From an uncultured Clostridia bacterium (GTDB lineage: Bacteria; Bacillota; Clostridia; TANB77; CAG-508): a stretch of DNA of 10,677 bases. Below, piece by piece: positions 1 to 4,982 of this stretch. The translations under genes were made by a program, and so were the position numbers. The stretch's first letter is position 1, and every line of letters begins with the position of its first letter. Where the stretch lies: NCBI GenBank assembly GCA_934122385.1, contig CAKOWP010000036.1, positions 1 through 10,677 on the forward strand, read 5' to 3'. The notes under the pieces are model-generated. The model was not told where the DNA came from. It was given only the letters and a program-made list of their open reading frames with translations, and searched no databases.

Positions 1-227
1 ATTATTTTTATTAACTATATATTTGTAAAAGCTAATATGAGAAATACTAAATCACTTCATAAAATATCAAGTGGACTTTATAAAACAAATATAGACATTC
101 GTAAAAAAAACAACAAAAAAATAATAATTATGGTAATATGTTCATAAACAAAAGTAGAAATGTTGCATTTTAATTACAGTGCAATATGGTTTTAATTTTC
201 TTTTGTAGGCACTTATAAACTTTGCAC

Positions 228-255
228 CTGTCTAAATACTTTAATATTTAGACAG
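228..255. promoter_or_regulatory. Perfect 11-bp inverted repeat ahead of the peptide gene
   Basis: CTGTCTAAATA (228-238) is mirrored exactly by TATTTAGACAG (245-255) around a 6-base spacer, ending 11 bases before the GGAGG ribosome binding site (267-271). No T-run follows on either strand, so it is not a normal terminator. It could be the operator of an unseen regulator or a 5'-leader hairpin that stabilises the peptide mRNA while leaving the ribosome site free. I could not fix the promoter with confidence: TATAAA at 214-219 and GATAAT at 255-260 are candidate -10 boxes but lack good -35 partners. Confidence 0.6.
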
Positions 256-279
256 ATAATAAAAACGGAGGATTATACC

Positions 280-480
280 ATGATGAATACTACCAAAGCG
301 ACAGCATTTTGGCAGAGCAAAAAGCCAAATTATTGTTTTCAAAATTCTGCACAGTTTATACTGAATGGAAGAGATAACAGCAAGAGACATTCACTTGGAG
401 CAACAGCTTCTTGTGGAGCATGCGGAGATGGACCATGTGGCATTGGCGGATGTGGAAGTAGTGGCTGTGATAGCTACTAA
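280..480 (+). CDS. Cys/Gly-rich RiPP precursor peptide, ACGX-like
   Basis: This 66-residue peptide is the probable substrate of the radical SAM enzyme encoded 88 bases downstream. Residues 1-40 form a polar, Lys/Asn-rich leader-like part with one Cys (C19). Residues 41-66 are a Cys/Gly/Ser core with C45, C48, C53, C58 and C63: one CGAC step, then three CG-x3-C steps of period five, ending in an aromatic Tyr. The spacing suggests several thioether (Cys sulfur to backbone carbon) links. The general layout matches what I recall of ACGX-repeat target peptides paired with a SPASM maturase, although here the repeat period is five rather than four. Translation starts at the first of two adjacent ATGs (280 or 283), 8 bases after GGAGG. 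The GATA or GAxA motif of a double-Gly leader cleavage site is not clear. The mature activity is unknown. Confidence 0.8.
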   Translation: MMNTTKATAFWQSKKPNYCFQNSAQFILNGRDNSKRHSLGATASCGACGDGPCGIGGCGSSGCDSY

Positions 481-521
481 TGACATCTTACCAATATTAA
501 TGACTATCTAAAAATAGGAGA

Positions 522-547
522 GGGTCACATTTTAGTGACCCCCTTTT
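522..547 (+). terminator. Hairpin with short T-run, probably a leaky terminator
   Basis: GGGTCAC (522-528) pairs with GTGACCC (535-541) around a 6-base AT loop and is followed by CCTTTT. The U-tract is short and C-interrupted, so termination is likely partial. Placed between peptide and maturase, it would give many more peptide transcripts than enzyme transcripts, a common arrangement for RiPP precursors. Confidence 0.65.
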
Positions 548-558
548 GCAACAAAAGG
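542..558 (+). promoter_or_regulatory. Hairpin that buries the maturase ribosome binding site
   Basis: CCTTTTG (542-548) pairs perfectly with CAAAAGG (552-558) across a 3-base CAA loop. The 3' arm contains most of the AAAAGGAG ribosome binding site (553-560) of the maturase that starts at 569. The stem begins at the very next base after the preceding hairpin, so the two helices could stack end to end. The expected effect is low translation of the enzyme unless the structure opens. This is read from sequence; stability was not computed. Confidence 0.6.
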
Positions 559-568
559 AGAAAACAAT

Positions 569-1582
569 ATGGATAATAGTTTTTTTGCTCTTCAATGGCA
601 TATTACGGAAAGATGTGATCAAAGATGTAAACATTGTTATATTTTTAATGGAAGAAATATGACATATACTGAATTTTCAGTGGAACAACTGAGGAAAATT
701 GTAAACGATTTTGAAGAAACATGTCAAAAAATGAAAAAATCTCCAATACTTACAATTACAGGAGGAGATCCACTATTATACCCTGATATTTGGGGATTTT
801 TATCTATTCTTAAAGAAAAAAATATAAAATTTTCAATATTAGGAAATCCATTTCATATCGATAAAGATGTAGCAAAAGAATTAAAAAATTTAGGATGTTA
901 CAATTATCAGATGTCAATAGATGGATTAAAAGAGACACATGACTTTATAAGAAAAAAAGGCTCTTTTGATGAAACCTTAGATAAAGTTAAAGTTTTAAAC
1001 AATGCAAATATTCACACATCTATTATGACAACAGTTTCAAAGTCCAATATAGATGAAATACCCAATTTAGTTCCTATTGTGGTAAAAGCAGGAGTAAAAA
1101 ACTTTGGATTTGCAAGATATTGCCCAAACCCAGATGATTTAGACAATATAGTTTCTCCTATAGAATATAGGAATTTTTTAGAAAAAATGTGGGACAAATA
1201 TATTGAATATAAAGACTCAGGAACAAGATTTGCACTAAAAGATCATTTATGGAAGCTTTTTCTTTATGAAAAAGGATTATTTAATGCATTTTATGAAGAA
1301 AATTTGATTGTAGATGGATGTCATTGTGGTATAACTCATATGACTATTCTGTCAAATGGTGAAGTACATGCTTGTAGAAGGTGTGAGAGTTTAATTGGAA
1401 AAGTACCTGAACAATCATTGTATGATATTTTCTTTGGAAAAAATTTAAACGAATATAGAAAATATGATGAATTTGAAAAGTGCAGTAAATGTGAATTGTT
1501 AAGGTTTTGCAGAGGATGCCCCGCAGTTACAAAATGCGCAACAGGAAAATTCTATGGAGCCGATCCACAATGCTGGAAGTAG
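569..1582 (+). CDS. Radical SAM/SPASM peptide maturase (ACGX-like system)
   Basis: A 337-residue cytosolic enzyme expected to cleave S-adenosylmethionine at a [4Fe-4S] cluster and install radical-made cross-links in the Cys-rich peptide encoded just upstream. The cluster motif is C16-x3-C20-x2-C23 with the usual aromatic next to it, and GGDP (65-68) is the SAM-binding GGE-type motif. The C-terminal third is a SPASM domain that should hold auxiliary Fe-S clusters: C251, C253, C269, C272, then C305-x2-C308-x5-C314-x2-C317-x5-C323-x11-C335, which is the classic SPASM spacing. There is no N-terminal RRE-like domain; the radical SAM core starts almost at residue 1, so leader recognition must use the core itself, a short region or another protein. 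The ATG lies 8 bases after AGGAG, which sits in a hairpin. The family name is recalled from similar peptide-enzyme pairs and is less certain than the enzyme class. Confidence 0.88.
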   Translation: MDNSFFALQWHITERCDQRCKHCYIFNGRNMTYTEFSVEQLRKIVNDFEETCQKMKKSPILTITGGDPLLYPDIWGFLSILKEKNIKFSILGNPFHIDKDVAKELKNLGCYNYQMSIDGLKETHDFIRKKGSFDETLDKVKVLNNANIHTSIMTTVSKSNIDEIPNLVPIVVKAGVKNFGFARYCPNPDDLDNIVSPIEYRNFLEKMWDKYIEYKDSGTRFALKDHLWKLFLYEKGLFNAFYEENLIVDGCHCGITHMTILSNGEVHACRRCESLIGKVPEQSLYDIFFGKNLNEYRKYDEFEKCSKCELLRFCRGCPAVTKCATGKFYGADPQCWK

Positions 1583-1599
1583 CATAGTAGTTTTTATGG

Positions 1600-1632
1600 A
1601 TTTTAGCCAGTTTTTTACTGGCTAAAATTCGT
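1600..1632. terminator. Intrinsic terminator after the maturase
   Basis: An 11-bp stem, ATTTTAGCCAG (1600-1610) with CTGGCTAAAAT (1618-1628), closes a T-rich 7-base loop. The downstream U-run is poor (TTCGTTAAT), so strength is uncertain. It lies 18 bases after the maturase stop and separates the RiPP genes from the following methyltransferase remnant. Confidence 0.6.
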
Positions 1633-1659
1633 TAATAATTTATACGGAGAATAAGAAAG

Positions 1660-2251
1660 ATGGATAATAAAAGTAATTTTTATAAAAAATCACAAATGTT
1701 TAATAAACCGTCGAATTTATTACGAGGATTCTTTAATATGAAATTAAATGAAGAATTAAAAGGTAAAAAAGCAATTGATTTTGGTTGTGGAGTTGGAAAT
1801 GATACAAAATTTTTAATTGAAAATGGATTTTTTGTAACATGTGTTGATAAAAATAGTAAATCAAAAGAATTAGTTTGCAAAAAATTACAAAGTAGTAATA
1901 AATATGAATTTTTAAATGAAGAATTTAAAGACGTAAACTTACCTGAAGTTGATTTATTTTATTCATGCCTTAGTTTACATTTTATTAAACCAATAGATTT
2001 AGAAAATGTTATGAAAAAAATAAATGAAAGTATTAAAAAATATGGATTTTTTGTACGGTAATTTTTTAGGTGAGGAAGATGATTGGAAAAAAAATAAAGA
2101 TTTAAACTTTTGGACAAAAGATAAAATTTTTGAATTTTTTAAAGACTATAAGATTTTTTACTATGCAGAAAAGAAGTATATACAAGATAGTGCAATTCAA
2201 AAAAATAAAAATTGGCATGTATTTGAAATATATGCCCAAAAAATAAAGTAA
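1660..2251 (+). pseudogene. Class I SAM methyltransferase, TehB-like, frameshifted
   Basis: The 5' part (1660-2061) carries the Rossmann-type SAM site: AIDFGCGVGND (motif I), then FVTCVDKN (motif II acidic residue) and VDLFYSCLSLHF (motif IV region). It ends abruptly at a TAA after YGFFV. The next frame (about 2057-2251) resumes as GNFLGEEDDW and continues to IFEIYAQKI-like residues typical of the end of this family. Dropping one base, such as C2056 in GTACGGTAAT, restores a single 196-residue protein of normal length. The real gene therefore appears to have gained one base, or the assembly has an error here. Substrate is unknown. Its T-ending and rare codons (CGA, CCG, TCG) even at the 5' end differ from the genes after 4900. 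It lies behind a terminator, so a role in modifying the neighbouring peptide is possible but unsupported. Confidence 0.8.
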
Positions 2252-2266
2252 CCTTATAAATAAAAG

Positions 2267-2310
2267 GCTCTCTATAAAACCATTTTATACTTTATAGAGA
2301 GCTTTTATTA
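2267..2310. terminator. Bidirectional terminator between convergent genes
   Basis: GCTCTCTATAAA (2267-2278) and TTTATAGAGAGC (2291-2302) form a perfect 12-bp stem with a 12-base loop. TTTTATTATTT follows on the + strand and CCTTTTATTTAT on the - strand, so it can end both the methyltransferase remnant and the MerR gene, whose stop codon lies at its edge. Confidence 0.85.
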
Positions 2311-2712
2311 TTTGACATTATTTACATCTATCAAATAACTAAAATATTCGGTTTTACCATTTAAAACATCATTATAAAAATTTTGTTTCCAATTTATATA
2401 AGATAAACTATCTTCAATTTCTTGTTTTTTTAATTCCAACTCTTTTTTCTTTGCATCCAGCATAGCCTTTCTTTCAGGAATAGAAGACTGACCTTGTAAA
2501 CACAAATTAAGATATGATTTCATTTCCTCAATACCCATACCACATTTTTTTAAGCAAGAAAGACTTTTAATCCAGTTTATATTATTATCATCAAATATTC
2601 TATAATTATTTTTATCTCTTTTAACATTAGGAATTAAACCTTGATTACAATAAAATTTTAAAGTTTGATAACTCATTCCAACCTTTTCACAAGTTTCTTT
2701 CATCGAATACAT
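2308..2712 (-). CDS. MerR-family transcriptional regulator
   Basis: A 134-residue cytosolic DNA-binding dimer. The N-terminal winged helix-turn-helix reads MKETCEKVGMSYQTLKFY followed by NQGLIP and a YRIF turn, which parallels the canonical TLRYYEKEGLLP...YRYY. An RKAMLDAKKKELELKKQEIE-type stretch forms the dimerising coiled coil, and the short C-terminus matches the small MerR regulators that control aldo/keto reductases or respond to electrophiles. The ATG at 2712 is chosen because GGAGG (2725-2721 on this strand) lies 8 bases before it; a TTG further upstream is not needed. Cys residues are present in the DNA-binding half, but no metal-binding C-terminal Cys cluster is seen. A 19-bp-spaced promoter with a palindrome lies divergently next to it, the expected target site. 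Confidence 0.88.
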   Translation of the reverse strand: MYSMKETCEKVGMSYQTLKFYCNQGLIPNVKRDKNNYRIFDDNNINWIKSLSCLKKCGMGIEEMKSYLNLCLQGQSSIPERKAMLDAKKKELELKKQEIEDSLSYINWKQNFYNDVLNGKTEYFSYLIDVNNVK

Positions 2713-2754
2713 AAAACATACCTCCAAAAAATTTAAAAAATTTCATAAAAACTA

Positions 2755-2785
2755 TTGACCGATAGCAACTATCGACATATATAAT
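2755..2785 (+). promoter_or_regulatory. MerR-type promoter with 19-bp spacer and operator
   Basis: TTGACC (2755-2760) and TATAAT (2780-2785) are separated by 19 bp, too long for normal sigma-A spacing but exactly what MerR regulators activate by distorting the DNA. The spacer contains the perfect palindrome CGATAGCAACTATCG (2760-2774), centred between the boxes as in known MerR operators. It reads away from the MerR gene toward the aldo/keto reductase remnant and the amidotransferase. On the other strand TTGCTA and TGAAAT could form a weak overlapping promoter for the regulator itself. Confidence 0.85.
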
Positions 2786-2821
2786 AACATCGAAGAATAA
2801 AAAAGTCAAGGAGGAATGAAA

Positions 2822-2913
2822 ATGGAATATGTAACTTTAAGTAATGGCGTAAAAATGCCAAAAAACGGATAATGCCAAAAGAAGTAAAACAAAATATAAA
2901 TAACAAGTTTTAG
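2822..2913 (+). pseudogene. Aldo/keto reductase remnant (N-terminus only)
   Basis: After a strong ribosome site (AAGGAGG, 2808-2814) the frame reads MEYVTLSNGVKMPKNG and stops at 2872. MEYVTLSNGVKMP is the typical start of bacterial aldo/keto reductases, normally followed by a GYGVYQ-type stretch and about 260 more residues. Those are absent. Directly after, an overlapping ATG opens a 13-residue frame (2872-2913, MPKEVKQNINNKF) that may be the last few codons of the same lost gene. ATGCCAAAA occurs twice (2855-2863 and 2872-2880), a possible footprint of the deletion. MerR regulator plus divergent aldo/keto reductase is a common pairing, so this was very likely the regulator's target. Confidence 0.65.
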
Positions 2914-2923
2914 AGGTGATAAA

Positions 2924-3619
2924 ATGAGAAAACCAATTATTGGAATAATAGGAAAAGTTCAACCACAACACGAAGAAGATATTTGGCATAGAATTGGGGA
3001 GACTGATGAATTAAGATATTTAATTGTAAAAAATGGTGGTACAGCTATAATGTTATTGCCAACAGAAAAAACTTTAAAATTCAATAATAATGATGTTAAA
3101 GATAATACAATTTTAAGTGATGAAGAAAAAAATGAATTATATAGGCAAATTGATTTATGTGATGGCTTCATATTACAAGGAGGACTATACAGTTCAAATT
3201 ATGAAATAGAAATGGCTAAAAAAATTATAGAATTAGATAAACCTTTTATTGGAATATGTGCAGGGTTTAATAACATTTTAAGAGCATTGGGAACAGATGT
3301 AATTGAAAATAAAGACGGAAGCCACGACATATATGATAAAGATTACAGACATAAAATATTTATAAATAAGGAAACAAAATTATACAATTTAATAAATACA
3401 GATGAATACTCTGTAAATAGTATCCACAGCATGATGGCACCCAAAGAAAATGTTGAAGGTTATGCAAAAATATCATCTATTTCTTATGATGGATTTGTAG
3501 AAAGCTTTGAGTTGAATAATAAAAAATTTATTATGGGAATAAAATGGCACCCAGAATTAATGATAGAAGATGATTTCACTAAAAGATTATTTAGAGAATT
3601 TATTGCGGAATGTAAATAG
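2924..3619 (+). CDS. Class I glutamine amidotransferase, gamma-glutamyl-GABA hydrolase family
   Basis: A 231-residue cytosolic hydrolase of the family that includes PuuD, which splits gamma-glutamyl amide bonds. The opening PIIGIIG strand, the DGFILQGG oxyanion-side loop, the nucleophile elbow GICAGFN with Cys112, and the WHPE motif with His209 and Glu211 give a complete Cys-His-Glu triad. NSIHSM (166-171) supplies the conserved His before the triad. The elbow is GICAG instead of the more usual GICRG, so substrate choice may differ from PuuD. Length is normal. It starts after AGAGGTG and has no promoter of its own that I can see, so it is probably read from the MerR-type promoter at 2755-2785 and ends at the terminator at 3621. 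Polyamine or GABA genes are not present nearby, so the physiological substrate is unknown. Confidence 0.87.
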   Translation: MRKPIIGIIGKVQPQHEEDIWHRIGETDELRYLIVKNGGTAIMLLPTEKTLKFNNNDVKDNTILSDEEKNELYRQIDLCDGFILQGGLYSSNYEIEMAKKIIELDKPFIGICAGFNNILRALGTDVIENKDGSHDIYDKDYRHKIFINKETKLYNLINTDEYSVNSIHSMMAPKENVEGYAKISSISYDGFVESFELNNKKFIMGIKWHPELMIEDDFTKRLFREFIAECK

Positions 3620-3620
3620 A

Positions 3621-3646
3621 AATAGCAGATTAACTCTGCTATTTTT
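3621..3646. terminator. Bidirectional terminator between convergent genes
   Basis: AATAGCAGA (3621-3629) pairs with TCTGCTATT (3635-3643) around a 5-base loop, followed by T residues on both strands. It ends the amidotransferase and also contains the stop codon of the convergent HxlR gene (3639-3641), so the regulator's last codons form part of the hairpin. Confidence 0.8.
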
Positions 3647-3962
3647 GCATTTCACGATAACTATTACCCCACTGAACCATAGAATCTAAAACAGGACTCA
3701 AGCTCCAACCAGTATCAGTAAGAGAATACTCAACTCTTGGAGGAACTTCAGCAAAAACTTCACGATGAACCAAACCAGACTTTTCCATATCTCTTAAATT
3801 ATTAGTAAGAACTTTTTGACTAATACCAGTAAGAGATTTACGAAGTTCACCAAATCTTTTAGTACCAGTTAATAAATCATGAATAATCAAAATTTTCCAT
3901 TTATCTCCAATAAGTCCCATTGTAATTTCAACAGGACAAACAGCAGATAGTTCTTTTTCCAT
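3639..3962 (-). CDS. HxlR-family winged-helix regulator
   Basis: A 107-residue dimeric DNA-binding protein with the full HxlR layout: CPVE near the N-terminus, GDKWKILIIHDLL as the first helices, FGELRKSLTGISQKVLTNNLRDMEKSGL as the recognition region, VPPRVEYSLTDTG as the wing, and a short dimerising C-terminal helix. Cys9 sits where redox-sensing relatives such as YodB and HypR carry their reactive Cys, so it may respond to quinones, disulfide stress or aldehydes; this is inference. The ATG is 10 bases after AGGAG. Codons are overwhelmingly T-ending (GTT, GGT, ACT, TCT, CGT), the opposite of the A-ending + strand genes downstream. It is divergent from the broken lactamase-like gene, which may have been its target. 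Confidence 0.9.
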   Translation of the reverse strand: MEKELSAVCPVEITMGLIGDKWKILIIHDLLTGTKRFGELRKSLTGISQKVLTNNLRDMEKSGLVHREVFAEVPPRVEYSLTDTGWSLSPVLDSMVQWGNSYREMQK

Positions 3963-4005
3963 TATAAATCAACTCCTAATCAAAAATCTATATCAATTTA
4001 AAAGT

Positions 4006-4034
4006 ATTATAACAAATTAAACAAAAAAAGTAAA
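4006..4034 (-). promoter_or_regulatory. Promoter of the HxlR gene
   Basis: Read on the - strand, TTTACT (4034-4029) and TATAAT (4011-4006) are 17 bp apart. TGT precedes the -10 box, giving the extended form TGTTATAAT. The gene starts about 45 bases further on. Confidence 0.6.
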
Positions 4035-4069
4035 CAATATATCTTAATAAAGTCAACAATAGTATCTAT

Positions 4070-4086
4070 TTGGATGTAATATCCAA
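4070..4086. promoter_or_regulatory. Inverted repeat TTGGAT-N5-ATCCAA, candidate operator
   Basis: A perfect 6-5-6 inverted repeat lies in the spacer between the divergent HxlR and lactamase-like genes. Its left arm could double as a -35 box for TATACA at 4092-4097 (16-bp spacing) reading right. A regulator bound here would block that promoter, so it is a reasonable site for the neighbouring HxlR protein, though no footprint is known to me. Confidence 0.45.
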
Positions 4087-4150
4087 TAAAATATACATAC
4101 ATAAAAATATTTTAAAAAATTCTATATTCTAAAAGCAGCAAAAATACACA

Positions 4151-4170
4151 AAAGTAACTTTAAAGTAACT
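4151..4170. repeat. Two direct copies of AAAGTAACT, 11-bp period
   Basis: AAAGTAACT occurs at 4151-4159 and again at 4162-4170, so the copies lie on the same face of the helix. The first copy also forms the short palindrome AAAGTAACTTT. It lies 56 bases before the start of the lactamase-like gene, in its leader or promoter region. The site may be regulatory; chance is possible in such AT-rich DNA. Confidence 0.35.
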
Positions 4171-4225
4171 ATGAAACAAAAAAGTGCCTACTAAATTCAA
4201 TAAAAAGAAAAAGGAGTGTATAAAA

Positions 4226-4874
4226 ATGAAAATTTCAAAAGTTAATTTAGGAAAAGGATTTATAGATATTTATGATTTTGGAGAAATAAAATTACATTGT
4301 TATCAAACAAATGATTTAATGAATGACGAAAGTTATATATTAGAAAACAAAGAAAATGTATTACTAGTTGAATTCCCTGCATTTTATGATAATTTAGAAG
4401 AATTTGAAAAATATGTAAAAGGACTAAACAAAAATATTGCAGGAAAAGTATTTTCAGACCATCCAAATGGAGGAACAATACTTCAAGATGTAAAAGGATA
4501 CGCATCACAAGGGACAATAAAATCAATGAAAGAAGGAACAATACACAATTTAGTAACAGGATTCGAAACAGCATTTAATGGAGCATTTGCAAAAGAATTC
4601 CACAAAATAACAGATGTATTAGAAGATACAGAAGTTAATATTGGTGGATTTGAACTAAAAATAACATATCATGATAGTATTATCAAGTCATTACACACCA
4701 GAAACATTAAAAGATGTTGACACAAAAATTGCTTATCTTGAAGAATTAAAAGTATTAGCAAAAGAATGCAATGATGCAAATGAATTTGAGGACAAAGTAA
4801 AAGCAAAATATCCAGAATATAGCGGTTTGAATTATTTAGATATGACAGCAGGATTTTTCTTCTCAGAAAATTAA
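4226..4874 (+). pseudogene. Degenerate metallo-beta-lactamase-like gene with internal loss
   Basis: From the ATG at 4226 (9 bases after AAGGAG) 150 residues read well: ESYIL, then VLLVEFPAF, then VFSDHPNGGTIL (75-86). This is the strand order of the metallo-beta-lactamase fold with a degraded THxHxDHxGG metal site. After GFELKITYHD the frame runs into 14 unrelated residues and stops at 4720. The other frame takes over at once with VLSSHYTPETLKDVDTKI and continues to YSGLNYLDMTAGFFFSEN at 4874. The two pieces look like one protein, but the stretch that should lie between the ITYHD strand and the SSHYTPE loop seems too short, suggesting an out-of-frame internal deletion around 4671-4677 rather than a single-base slip. 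Function is unknown; it may be an HxlR-controlled detoxification protein that has been lost. Confidence 0.65.
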
Positions 4875-4885
4875 AAATTTGCAAA

Positions 4886-4931
4886 AGAGAATTACCAAAA
4901 ATTGAAGAGTAATTCTCTGTTACTATTGTTT
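4886..4931 (+). terminator. Hairpin terminator after the lactamase-like remnant
   Basis: AGAGAATTAC (4886-4895) and GTAATTCTCT (4909-4918) form a perfect 10-bp stem with a 13-base loop. The downstream T content is moderate (GTTACTATTGTTTT), so efficiency is uncertain. Confidence 0.55.
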
Positions 4932-4955
4932 TATATAAAATTCTCATGTTATAAT
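4926..4955 (+). promoter_or_regulatory. Promoter of the DUF1848 gene
   Basis: TTGTTT (4926-4931) and TATAAT (4950-4955) are 18 bp apart. TGT just before the -10 box makes it an extended -10 site (TGTTATAAT). The ATG follows 27 bases after the -10 box. Confidence 0.65.
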
Positions 4956-4982
4956 ATATAAAAAATTAAGGAGCAAATAAAA

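Noticed and set aside
61..132. A-rich stretch that might be an origin or CRISPR-like repeat
   Set aside because: No repeat unit, DnaA-box cluster or spacer pattern is present; it is simple A-richness.
163..184. TTGCA ... TGCAA inverted repeat and TTGCAT/TATGGT promoter-like pair upstream of the peptide
   Set aside because: The arms are only 5 bp with a long spacer and the boxes are weak; common by chance in AT-rich DNA.
1012..1197. Minus-strand 61-codon frame inside the maturase gene
   Set aside because: It is fully inside a clearly coding radical SAM gene, has no ribosome site and no recognisable protein features.
1660..2251. Methyltransferase as a tailoring enzyme of the RiPP
   Set aside because: It lies behind a terminator, is frameshifted and looks like a general TehB-type enzyme; nothing but proximity links it to the peptide.
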